The notes: generated from the sequence alone by a model not told the origin. Shown: positions 1 to 6,815, counted from the first letter of the stretch. The stretch is 52,255 bases of DNA from Bacteroidota bacterium (GCA_963169355.1 CAUJCR010000041.1:1-52255); one strand, 5' to 3'. Translations and numbers: made by a program.

Positions 1-2
1 AA

Positions 3-398
3 AACATTTTCCTTTACTTACTCAATTTGCCTGAGTACAATTATTCAATCTCGGTGAAATATCTCTTCTTTATGGTTGATTACTTAGAAATCAAAAGAAA
101 CTTTAAGGAAATACAAAAGAAAATAGACAGCTTAAACTATGTGAGAAAAGTAAAGTGGATGTCCATTTTACTTCAAATAAAAGAACAAGGATATTTTGAT
201 AAAAGAATCACGAATATTGATTTAGAATATATTATATTTTTGAGTTATAGTGTAAGAGTAACTTACTTCCAAACAGTCGAGCCTAGAGATTATAAAAAGT
301 CCGAATTTATACTAATAGTCAATAAGCTAATACTGCCATATTTAAGCAGAACGGGATTGACAGTTTTTGAAAATTGGTTGTCAAGACAACACAAATAA
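3..398 (+). CDS. Hypothetical protein, 5'-partial
   Basis: The reading frame is open from the window edge to the stop at 398, so the gene probably begins outside the window. Internal starts exist at TTG 27 and ATG 72. The protein is rich in Lys, Ile and Tyr, mixed hydrophobic and basic, with no signal peptide and no family I recognise. It points right, towards the convergent delta-60 repeat gene, and is followed by a small palindrome around 412-430 with arms of the type GTTATAAC/GTTATAGG. Function unknown. It could be cargo of the neighbouring mobile region, but nothing in the protein shows this. Confidence 0.45.
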   Translation, partial: NIFLYLLNLPEYNYSISVKYLFFMVDYLEIKRNFKEIQKKIDSLNYVRKVKWMSILLQIKEQGYFDKRITNIDLEYIIFLSYSVRVTYFQTVEPRDYKKSEFILIVNKLILPYLSRTGLTVFENWLSRQHK

Positions 399-502
399 AT
401 GTATTGTCGGCAGTTATAACTTTTTGTTATAGGACTATTGGTGTATGCTTCCAAACCACAAATTTACGCAATTTGTATGAGGTATTTTGATTACAAGCCA
501 TA

Positions 503-535
503 AAAAAACCTGTTGCTTTCAGCAACAGGTTTTTT
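503..535 (-). terminator. Intrinsic terminator of the delta-60 repeat gene
   Basis: A-tract, stem CCTGTTGCT / AGCAACAGG with a 3-nt loop, then a T-tract. It has U-tracts in both directions and lies 26 bases beyond the stop of the leftward gene ending at 561. Confidence 0.85.
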
Positions 536-560
536 AAAAAGAACTCTTTGTAAAGCAAAA

Positions 561-2084
561 CTACTCTTTAATAAACTTCACAGCACCGCCATTAGACGAC
601 TGGACGAAGTAAATACCTTTTGTAAGAGTACTTACATCAATGCTGTTGTTTCCTGCATTTAGCTTTTGAGTAGCAACCGTAGCACCAAGCATATTTACGA
701 TTATGATGTTCGTAGTTTCTTTTACTTTAATATTCAAAATGCTGTTTGTTGGGTTTGGATAAATGGCAAAGTCTGTCGACAAATAGAAATTATCTGCAAT
801 TCCTGCACTAACATCTGTGTTATTGTATCTAAGCAGAACAAAATCACAAGAGCCCGTGCAATTGCTGCCTGCTACCACAATTTTACCATCAGATTGTAGT
901 TTTACTGCTTTTCCACGATCTTCATCAGTCGTAGCAACTGAGGTTACTACAATTCCATTTGAAGAAGAACCGAAGGTGTTATCTAAAGTCCCATCAGAGT
1001 TATATCTGATTAGCAAAAAATCAGAGGCACTACCTGAACTATACGCTGAACCTGTAACGACAATTTTACCGTTTGGCTGAATCGCCAAATCTTTTCCGTA
1101 ATCATAAGTGGCAATAGTACCAATTTGAGTAGATACCATACCATTAGTCCCGAAACTGGTGTCTTTTGTACCATCTTGGTTTAAGCGAATTAATTTTACA
1201 TTCGTTTGCGTTATGTGAGAATAAGTTGCCAATAATTTACCATCATTTTGAATGTATAATTTGCTTTCGGTTGCCATATCCGATTCTTGGAAATACCCAT
1301 TTGTTGCATAAGTAGCATCAAGAGAGCCGTCTGAATTTAGGCGAGCCAAAGCAAAATTGTTGTTTTTTGAACCGGCAATTAATATTTTACCATCATTTTG
1401 AATGATTAAAGAATGAAGAGAAGATAATGTAAATGAACCGAATGAAAATGCTTTTAAAATACCATCTCCATCAAAAGTATTGTCTAATGTCCCATTCGTA
1501 TTTAAGCGGATGATTGCATTTTTAGCAAACATATCTGTTCCAGCCATAGCCACTAAAACAATTTTTCCATCGCTTTGTAATGCTGCCCCTAATGCGTAAT
1601 CATAAGCATACCCGTCAATATCTAATTGGTATTTTCCGCTTGTAGCAAATGTATTGTCAAGTGTCCCGTCAGAATTAAGACGAATTGCTGCAATGTCTGA
1701 ATTATTGTTTGAGGAGTTTTGTGCTCTTCCCACTACTACAATCTTTCCGTCATTTTGTAATAGCACGGAACTCGCATCATCATTTTTGCCGTTGAAATCC
1801 ACATTAACAATCCCATTTGTACCAAAACTGTTGTCTAAACTACCATCCGAATTATACCTAACAACAGCCATATCATCGTTTCCTGACCCCATATATATGG
1901 AGCCGACAACAATGATTTTGTTGTCCGGTTGTATAACCATATCGAATGCTTCGTGAGCATTAACAGTTGTTACTATACCATTGGTTCCAAACGATACATC
2001 TAATGTCCCGTCTTGTGCATTTGCACCTGTTGCAATCAAAAAAAATGATACGATTGCTGCTGAAAGTAATGATTTATTATTCAT
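561..2084 (-). CDS. Secreted delta-60 repeat protein with type IX secretion sorting domain
   Basis: The 507-residue protein has a signal peptide (about 1-24, ending GANA-Q). Seven repeats of the form DGxLDxxFGTNGIV follow, alternating with IQxDGKIVVxG strands; these are the hallmarks of the delta-60 repeat, which is predicted to fold as a beta-propeller. The last ~75 residues (from about 432) match the type A C-terminal sorting domain of the type IX system: FAIYPNPTNSILNI, then GIYFV and a basic end. The product is therefore probably exported and released or anchored at the cell surface. Ligand or substrate is unknown. It lies on the distal side of the insertion sequence, transcribed away from the recombinase at 5615, so it could be outer cargo of the cassette region; no matching recombination site was found after its stop. 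Confidence 0.88.
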   Translation of the reverse strand: MNNKSLLSAAIVSFFLIATGANAQDGTLDVSFGTNGIVTTVNAHEAFDMVIQPDNKIIVVGSIYMGSGNDDMAVVRYNSDGSLDNSFGTNGIVNVDFNGKNDDASSVLLQNDGKIVVVGRAQNSSNNNSDIAAIRLNSDGTLDNTFATSGKYQLDIDGYAYDYALGAALQSDGKIVLVAMAGTDMFAKNAIIRLNTNGTLDNTFDGDGILKAFSFGSFTLSSLHSLIIQNDGKILIAGSKNNNFALARLNSDGSLDATYATNGYFQESDMATESKLYIQNDGKLLATYSHITQTNVKLIRLNQDGTKDTSFGTNGMVSTQIGTIATYDYGKDLAIQPNGKIVVTGSAYSSGSASDFLLIRYNSDGTLDNTFGSSSNGIVVTSVATTDEDRGKAVKLQSDGKIVVAGSNCTGSCDFVLLRYNNTDVSAGIADNFYLSTDFAIYPNPTNSILNIKVKETTNIIIVNMLGATVATQKLNAGNNSIDVSTLTKGIYFVQSSNGGAVKFIKE

Positions 2085-2205
2085 GTTATTTGTTATTTAA
2101 GTCCTACTCGTTTGGTTTTTCGGTTACACCCCGTTTTTTTAAATGGTTGTCAGTTCCCATTTTTGTTTGCAAAGGAAAGTGTTCCATATACAATTGTCAA
2201 TAGTA

Positions 2206-2213
2206 CAAATGTA
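2206..2213 (-). promoter_or_regulatory. Probable -7 box for the delta-60 repeat gene
   Basis: On the minus strand this reads TACATTTG, a perfect TAnnTTTG match, inside a small palindrome (2200-2217, ATAGTACA/TGTACTAT). It would give a leader of about 115 bases. No clear -33 TTG is seen, so this is tentative. Confidence 0.4.
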
Positions 2214-2260
2214 CTATGATGTTACGGTGGTGGTCGTTCTTGTCTGTTTGTGTGGTGTCC

Positions 2261-2283
2261 CGCCATTGCACACAACGGCAGCC
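2261..2283 (-). other. Possible outer end of an attC-like site, cut off by the IS
   Basis: Reading leftwards from the IS, the sequence is GGCTGCCGTTGTGTGC. It contains GTTGTGTGC, which resembles the core GTTATGGGC of the two attC-like palindromes further right. It may be the missing end of the site at 4010-4144, separated from it by insertion of the element, or the end of another lost site. Confidence 0.35.
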
Positions 2284-2295
2284 TGTGAAAAAACT
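2284..2295 (+). repeat. Left terminal inverted repeat of the IS
   Basis: TGTGAAAAAACT, the exact reverse complement of 3998-4009. Confidence 0.8.
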
Positions 2296-2373
2296 CAATG
2301 TAATTAACACAAGCTGTTTGTTATTTATGAGATAAATATACAAATAAAAAATGAATAACAAGTATCTTTGTGT

Positions 2374-3915
2374 ATGCCAATCATAACTCCTAAAAACCGC
2401 ACACAGATTGAGTTTAAGAGCCTCGAAGATTTTATTGAAAAGGATAATGCAGTAAGATTTATAGATGCTTTTGTAGAAAAACTTGAACTTGATAAATTAC
2501 TTTTTATCAATAAAATAGTAAAAATTGAAGGACGCCCCAGCTTTACCAATCAACTATTTTTAAAAATATATTTTTATGGATATTTAAATGGCATTCGTTC
2601 ATCACGCAAATTAGCAAAAGAATGTGCACGTAATATTGAAATGCAGTGGTTGTGTAACGGACTTATGCCTAACTACCATAGCATAGCTGATTTTAGAAAA
2701 GTAAACCCACAAGCCTTGCGTAATACCTTTAAATTATTTGTTTCTTTTTTAAAAGATGCTGATTTGATTTCTTGCCAAACCATTGCCATTGATGGAACAA
2801 AAGCAAGAGCGCACAATAGCAAAAAGAATAATTACAATCAAAAGAAAATTGATAGACACTTTACTTATATCGAAGAAAAAACAAATCAATACCTAAAAGA
2901 GCTTGATGCAGCAGATAAACACGAACAAAACGAAAAGATAAAAGACATTGAAAACAAATTAGAAAAACTAAAAACACAAAAAATAAAGTACGAGCAACTA
3001 CAAGAGCAATTACAAAACAGTAATGAACCCCAAATAAGCACAACCGATGCCGATGCTAGAGCATTACTTATTCACGGACAAGTAGTAGAAGTAAGCTACA
3101 ATACACAAGCGGCAGTAGATGACAAACATAATTTAGTTGTGGCAACACACACCATTAATCGTAACGATAGAAACGCCTTATCAAACATTGCAAAAGAAGC
3201 ACAGCAAAACATAGAAACCAAAGAAATTACCATACTGGCAGATAAAGGTTACAACAACGCCAAGGAAATACAAGCCTGTCAGCAAGCAGGAATAACAACT
3301 ATTGTGGCGCAACAAGAGCTTGTAAACAGTAACACAAAAGGCACAACACAAGAATATTTAGTAACTAATTTTATATACAACAAAGAAACCGATAGTTATA
3401 CCTGTCCGCAAAATCAAACACTCACAACAACAGGCACTTGGCACACTAAGAAACGAGAGGGTGGATCACATCAATTTAAGAAGTACAGAACCAATGCTTG
3501 TAAAACTTGCCCTGTATTAAAACTCTGTACTGCTAAAGCCGATGGACGAAGAGAAATAGAACGAAGCGAATATGCAGAGGCAACAGAACTCAATAATAGA
3601 AACTACAAAGAGCAATACCAATTATATCGCAAGCGGCAGGAGATTAACGAACATATTTTTGGAACCATAAAACGAGTTTGGGGTTATTATTACACCAATT
3701 TAAAAGGACTAAAAAAAGTAAATGGAGAATGGAGTTTAATTATGTTGGTTTATAACATGAAACGAACAATTAATATACTTGGTTTTGACGAACTGATGCA
3801 CAAATTACACGCTTGGAAGCCGCAGTACAAAAAGGAATGGCTTTATGCACAAAAAACGAACAAAAAAGAAGCGTTTATACGAACTTTATTTTTTGAAACA
3901 AAAATGGCAGCTTAA
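2374..3915 (+). CDS. IS1182-family DDE transposase
   Basis: 513 residues from ATG 2374. An upstream in-frame TTG at 2368 overlaps the promoter-like TATCTTTG at 2363-2370 and is unlikely to be used. Layout: N-terminal DUF772-type domain (about 15-110, RPSFTNQLFLKIYFYGYLNG), first catalytic Asp in IAIDGTKARAHNS (D140), a charged coiled-coil insertion (about 150-210), second Asp in ILADKGYNN (D290), a four-Cys cluster in the region TCPQNQ...CKTCPVLKLC, and the catalytic Glu in NEHIFGTIKR (E426). This is the order expected for the IS1182 branch of DDE transposases. The frame is intact over its whole length, so the element may still be active. Confidence 0.93.
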   Translation: MPIITPKNRTQIEFKSLEDFIEKDNAVRFIDAFVEKLELDKLLFINKIVKIEGRPSFTNQLFLKIYFYGYLNGIRSSRKLAKECARNIEMQWLCNGLMPNYHSIADFRKVNPQALRNTFKLFVSFLKDADLISCQTIAIDGTKARAHNSKKNNYNQKKIDRHFTYIEEKTNQYLKELDAADKHEQNEKIKDIENKLEKLKTQKIKYEQLQEQLQNSNEPQISTTDADARALLIHGQVVEVSYNTQAAVDDKHNLVVATHTINRNDRNALSNIAKEAQQNIETKEITILADKGYNNAKEIQACQQAGITTIVAQQELVNSNTKGTTQEYLVTNFIYNKETDSYTCPQNQTLTTTGTWHTKKREGGSHQFKKYRTNACKTCPVLKLCTAKADGRREIERSEYAEATELNNRNYKEQYQLYRKRQEINEHIFGTIKRVWGYYYTNLKGLKKVNGEWSLIMLVYNMKRTINILGFDELMHKLHAWKPQYKKEWLYAQKTNKKEAFIRTLFFETKMAA

Positions 3916-3997
3916 AAAAATGCTATCGTTATAACGTAATTATGCAAGCCTACTATTTTTTTACAAACCGATTTTCTCAGTAATAATTTAAATCGCT

Positions 3998-4009
3998 AGT
4001 TTTTTCACA
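3998..4009 (+). repeat. Right terminal inverted repeat of the IS
   Basis: AGTTTTTTCACA, the exact reverse complement of 2284-2295. Confidence 0.8.
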
Positions 4010-4144
4010 ACCTGACGTTTTGCGGCTTTGCGTTCGGGCGGGATTTTACCACCAAACTTAATTACGAAGCCGAAACTTCAAATTTACGAAAAACTGTCAT
4101 ACGAAGACGTTCGCCCCGCCTGATGCAAAACCGCTGTTATGGGC
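4010..4144 (-). other. attC-like palindromic site of the two-gene cassette
   Basis: 135 bp. Plus-strand ends are ACCTGAC (4010-4016) and GTTATGGGC (4136-4144), close to integron core consensus RYYYAAC ... GTTRRRY. Inner arms 4022-4042 and 4114-4134 are complementary at about 15 of 21 positions with mismatches and bulges. The 70-base centre contains further small repeats and would be the variable loop. GC content is clearly above the neighbourhood. It lies just downstream of the leftward genes 5237-4190, where an attC belongs. Confidence 0.55.
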
Positions 4145-4147
4145 TGG

Positions 4148-4188
4148 TTTTTCTGTCCGACTGTCCTGAATGACAGTCAGACGAAAAA
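4148..4188 (-). repeat. Hairpin after the small cassette gene
   Basis: Stem GACTGTC / GACAGTC with CTGAAT loop, extended by GTCxG-type and A/T pairs on both sides. It starts right after the stop at 4190. It has an A-tract rather than a T-tract on the downstream side in either direction, so it is not a standard terminator. It may help end or stabilise the cassette transcript. Confidence 0.5.
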
Positions 4189-4189
4189 C

Positions 4190-4486
4190 TTAAATATACT
4201 TAGTAGTAAAACCCGACAAATTAACTCCTGTAATTGCAGTAACGACAAGACGTTGTTCGGTTGGTGTGCAATTTCTTAGTTTAAAAGCAACTCTATTTGG
4301 CTGAACTCTGTCGGCACTTGCACCAAGTAATTTGTAATATTCGTGTACAGTCCCATTTGAAACAGCGATTACATAATCGCATTTTCTTACTTTGGTTAAG
4401 TTAATTTTCCAAGCTCGTCTTGTTGCACCGATTACCGTGGGAACTGAAAGAATATTATGTCGGATATTTACAGCAATAATTGTCAT
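4190..4486 (-). CDS. Small conserved hypothetical cassette protein
   Basis: 98 residues from ATG 4486. A TTG at 4507 would overlap the upstream gene and give an odd N-terminus, so I prefer the ATG, which leaves 10 bases after the preceding stop. Visible pattern: IIAVNIRHNI, VIGATRRAWKI, CDYVIAVSNGTVHEYYKL, PNRVAFKLRNC. No signal peptide or membrane segment; it looks like a small soluble alpha/beta protein. The regular spacing of strand-like and Gly-rich pieces suggests a folded domain, but I cannot name the family. It is second in a leftward two-gene unit with the zinc-ribbon membrane protein at 5237, so the two are likely co-expressed. Possible roles in defence or stress are guesses from context only. 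Confidence 0.7.
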   Translation of the reverse strand: MTIIAVNIRHNILSVPTVIGATRRAWKINLTKVRKCDYVIAVSNGTVHEYYKLLGASADRVQPNRVAFKLRNCTPTEQRLVVTAITGVNLSGFTTKYI

Positions 4487-4496
4487 AAACTTTTCT

Positions 4497-5237
4497 TTAA
4501 GCTGCAATTCCTAATCCAACAAACATTGCTATTAGCAAAACGACAACAACAATAATCATTATTTTGGTTTGCTTTTTCTTTTTGTCCCTTTTTTCAATGA
4601 GTTTTACATACCATTTGTTTTTCAAATCGTCAAGACTGTCTTGACAATCTGCTATCATTGCATTGATAGAGTTTCCTTCAAATCGTCTTAGCTTTTTAAT
4701 TCCTTCGTTTGCTTTTTCAATGCAAGTGTCAGTAAAATTAATTTCTTCATAGAAAGGTTTCCATAACGCTTTTTGGTCGCCCATTGTTTGTTGTTGAAAT
4801 TCTGCATGTGATAAGTCAATTACATTTTTGATTTTGTCCACAGCCGTTTTTGTAATTCGCAAAATTGTTTTTTCAATGTCTTCTGCTGTGTCAGGAAACG
4901 AAATTTTTGCAATACTGTCCGCATTGTAAAAATGGGAGTCAAATTTCCAAGGCTGTGCCGCCTTTTCATCTCTTTTCATTCTTGCGACTTCGGCTTCCGC
5001 TTTTATTTGGTCAGCCGTTTTTTCTGGTTCTACATAAACTGTTTTTGTAATTGTAGAACTCTCATTGAAAGAAGAACTTTTGCTTTCTTTTTTGTGATTA
5101 TTCTCATATTCGATTTTGCATCTGTCAGAGCAAAAGCCTTTTTGAGAAATCCAATTCTTGCCTGTAAACGTGTTAGCAAGGTCTTTAAGTCCGTTCTCTT
5201 CGTAGGAACGTCCGCAGTTTTTACATTTGTATGCCAT
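4497..5237 (-). CDS. Zinc-ribbon protein with C-terminal membrane anchor
   Basis: 246 residues. N-terminal zinc ribbon CKNC (C5, C8) paired with CSDRC (C36, C40). A charged, probably coiled-coil middle follows (about 70-215; Glu/Lys rich, VYVEPEKTADQIKAEAEVAR). The C-terminus is a single hydrophobic segment (about 226-245, MIIVVVVLLIAMFVGLG) preceded by KKKKQTK. The layout predicts a tail-anchored inner-membrane protein with a large cytoplasmic, metal-binding part. No catalytic motif is visible. It is first in the cassette, transcribed away from the recombinase, with a weak -7-like sequence (CTATTTTG) about 30 bases upstream, so it may carry its own promoter. Function unknown. Confidence 0.75.
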   Translation of the reverse strand: MAYKCKNCGRSYEENGLKDLANTFTGKNWISQKGFCSDRCKIEYENNHKKESKSSSFNESSTITKTVYVEPEKTADQIKAEAEVARMKRDEKAAQPWKFDSHFYNADSIAKISFPDTAEDIEKTILRITKTAVDKIKNVIDLSHAEFQQQTMGDQKALWKPFYEEINFTDTCIEKANEGIKKLRRFEGNSINAMIADCQDSLDDLKNKWYVKLIEKRDKKKKQTKIMIIVVVVLLIAMFVGLGIAA

Positions 5238-5331
5238 ATTTATTTTGTTTTAAGTGTTTACTTGTCAAAATAGATATGAGCTGTTTGTCTGTCGGTAAGT
5301 TTTCTGTCTTACCGCTATGGTCGTCAAACTT

Positions 5332-5453
5332 GCCCATAACGTAGCGGACGCTTTGCGAAGCTACGAAGAAAAACGGAGTTTTTCGTAGGAGTTTTGCAAA
5401 ACGGCCTGTTGGGCGAAGCCCAGCGGGACGTGCAGCGTCCGCTACGTTGGGTC
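5332..5453 (-). other. Large attC-like palindrome next to the recombinase
   Basis: Outer ends are GCCCATAAC (5332-5340) and GTTGGGTC (5446-5453). The arms GTAGCGGACGCT (5341-5352) and AGCGTCCGCTAC (5434-5445) are perfect complements. Between core and arm pairing two extra bases (TA) are unpaired on one side, like the extrahelical bases of integron attC sites. Nested hairpins lie inside: 5361-5388 (CTACGAAGAAAAAC / GTTTTTCGTAG) and 5410-5422 (TGGGC / GCCCA). GC-rich within an AT-rich genome. No ORF lies between this site and the recombinase-proximal core at 5480, so it would be the site of an empty cassette. Confidence 0.6.
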
Positions 5454-5480
5454 GAAAGCCCGCTAGGGTTTCGACCCAAC
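5446..5480. other. Perfect-core hairpin, candidate attI-side junction
   Basis: A 35-bp palindrome bounded by GTTGGGTCGAAA and TTTCGACCCAAC, with inner CCC/GGG pairing. Both ends match the integron cores GTTRRRY and RYYYAAC exactly. The left copy doubles as the end of the palindrome at 5332-5453; the right end (5480) is the recombinase-proximal boundary and candidate insertion point. The 5481-5577 stretch beyond it shows no further repeat. Confidence 0.5.
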
Positions 5481-5577
5481 TTATTTATTGACGAAGTTAA
5501 TCATTCTTTAATTAAAATACAAGAACCTCTGATTAACCAATAAAATACAGTGTTTTCGGTGAATTTTAGTTGCGTAT

Positions 5578-5608
5578 TTGTAATTGTAAAAAATAAACAG
5601 TACTTTCG
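5578..5608 (+). promoter_or_regulatory. Promoter of the recombinase gene
   Basis: TTG (5578-5580), 20-base spacer, then TACTTTCG (5601-5608), a one-mismatch -7 box. The start codon follows after 6 bases, so the transcript would have almost no leader. It points away from the cassettes. Confidence 0.5.
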
Positions 5609-5614
5609 TATTAG

Positions 5615-6691
5615 ATGACAACTATTGATTTATCCTGTTTTACTTTTTCCGTTTCCAAACACCGTAACCAAGAAGTTATATGGTGTAAGTTTCCTTATGA
5701 CCCTCGTTTGTTGGCTTCTTTTAAAAAAGTGTTCCCATCGGCTAAATGGTCGCGTACATGTAATGCGTGGTATCTACCTAATTCAAACCTTTATCGAAAA
5801 AGACTCAACTTGCCTTTGCCTGAAATTGGTGATGCTATACTTCCGAAGTTGTATGCGCACAACAAAGAAGAATATCTTAAATTTAGAAACGCTTTGTTTC
5901 AAAAACAATTCTCCCCACAAACTATCAAATCATACTTGGGCGAATTTGCAAACTTACTCGTTTTACTAAAATCGTATCCGGTAAATGAGCTTACAGTCGA
6001 ACGCTTAAATAGTTACTTCCTGTATTGTACCAAAAAACTCAATCACTCAGAAGCACAAATTTATTCGAGAATGAATGCGATAAAATCGTATTTTAAGTTG
6101 ATCTTAAATCGAGAAAGTGACTTCGACTTGGTGATTAAACCAAAGCCTTCAAAGTCTTTGCCTAAGGTGTTGAGCAAGGAAGAAATCATGCGCCTTTTTA
6201 AAACTACCAGTAATCCAAAACACCTGCTTTTATTGAAAATGGCTTACGGAATGGGCTTGCGTGTGAGCGAACTCATTGCATTGAAAGTTGAAAACATTGA
6301 CCTGAACCGTCAACAAGTTCATATACAAAGTGCAAAAGGTAAAAAAGATCGCTATGTTAATTTACCATCGAGTTTGCTCCCGCTTTTGGATGACTACCTA
6401 CGGGCCTATCAACCCGCAAGGTATTTGTTTCAAGGGCAATTTAGCGAACAATATACTATTCGAAGTGCGCAGGCTGTATTTAAAATGGCAATGAATAAAG
6501 CAGGAATTACAAAATCAGTTGGCATTCATGGTTTGAGACATAGCTACGCAACGCACCTTTTAGAAGCCGGAACTGATATGGTTTTTATACAAAAATTATT
6601 AGGTCACAGCCACATCAAAACAACAGAAATTTACGCAAAAGTGTCGAATAAATTACTTTCTAAAGTTCAAAGTCCATTAGATACTTTATAA
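5615..6691 (+). CDS. Integron-like tyrosine recombinase
   Basis: 358 residues. The catalytic set of tyrosine recombinases is complete: R216 (GMGLRVSEL), K241/K243 region (AKGKKDRYVNLP), H305 and R308 (HGLRHSYATHLL), H331 (LLGHSHIKTTEIY) and Y340. The SAM-like core-binding domain spans about 82-170, and the protein ends in SPLDTL, recalling the SPLD end of IntI proteins. It lacks the ~20-40 residue insertion that marks classical IntI. It has an additional N-terminal module (about 1-65; VIWCKFPYDP, AKWSRTCNAWYLP) that resembles small HARP-type fork/ssDNA-binding domains in pattern only. It is divergent from the cassette-like units on its left. By sequence alone it could also be a XerC/D-type or ordinary mobile-element integrase; the flanking sites favour cassette recombination. 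Confidence 0.85.
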   Translation: MTTIDLSCFTFSVSKHRNQEVIWCKFPYDPRLLASFKKVFPSAKWSRTCNAWYLPNSNLYRKRLNLPLPEIGDAILPKLYAHNKEEYLKFRNALFQKQFSPQTIKSYLGEFANLLVLLKSYPVNELTVERLNSYFLYCTKKLNHSEAQIYSRMNAIKSYFKLILNRESDFDLVIKPKPSKSLPKVLSKEEIMRLFKTTSNPKHLLLLKMAYGMGLRVSELIALKVENIDLNRQQVHIQSAKGKKDRYVNLPSSLLPLLDDYLRAYQPARYLFQGQFSEQYTIRSAQAVFKMAMNKAGITKSVGIHGLRHSYATHLLEAGTDMVFIQKLLGHSHIKTTEIYAKVSNKLLSKVQSPLDTL

Positions 6692-6726
6692 AAAAAACAT
6701 TTCTTCTTTAAAAAGATGTTTTTAGC
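6691..6726 (+). terminator. Terminator of the recombinase gene
   Basis: AAAAACAT / ATGTTTTT stem with weak inner pairing (CTT/AAG) and a T-rich end, directly after the stop codon. Confidence 0.55.
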
Positions 6727-6815
6727 TTTTTTTAAATTTTCTCTGCTCACATTTCTACTAACTTTGTCATTGTTGGCATTTTTGTTGTACTAACTTTAGC
6801 ATTAAAAAATTTAAT

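Larger units (their letters stand above)
2284..4009 (+). mobile_element. IS1182-like insertion sequence, apparently complete
   Basis: It is 1726 bp long, bounded by a perfect 12-bp terminal inverted repeat TGTGAAAAAACT (2284-2295) / AGTTTTTTCACA (3998-4009), and carries one intact transposase gene. No convincing target duplication is visible: the bases are AGCC on the left and ACCT on the right. The right end abuts an attC-like palindrome and the left end abuts what looks like another core of the same kind, so the element seems to have landed in or beside a recombination site. The 12-bp repeat may extend imperfectly, so the exact ends are inferred. Confidence 0.82.
4010..6691. mobile_element. 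Integron-like platform: recombinase, attI-like point, two presumed cassettes
   Basis: Read leftwards from the recombinase, the order is: tyrosine recombinase (transcribed the opposite way), core G/TTGGGTC at 5480, a gene-less unit with its palindrome (5332-5453), core G/TTATGGGC at 5340, a two-gene unit, and its palindrome (4010-4144). Divergent recombinase and cassettes with attC-like palindromes after the cargo is the known integron plan. In both units the first bases are the exact complement of the inverse core in the same unit's palindrome, as established for integron cassettes. The recombinase is not a typical IntI. Recombination itself is inference. Confidence 0.6.

Noticed and set aside
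561..2084. DNA tandem repeat array
   Set aside because: The periodicity is at protein level (delta-60 repeats); the DNA copies are diverged.
4148..4188. Strong hairpin read at first as the terminator of the cassette genes
   Set aside because: The downstream side is an A-tract in both directions; a T-tract is missing, so it is reported only as a hairpin.
4487..4507. TTG start for the small cassette gene (MQLKEKF)
   Set aside because: It would overlap the end of the upstream gene; the ATG at 4486 gives a compact, spaced start.
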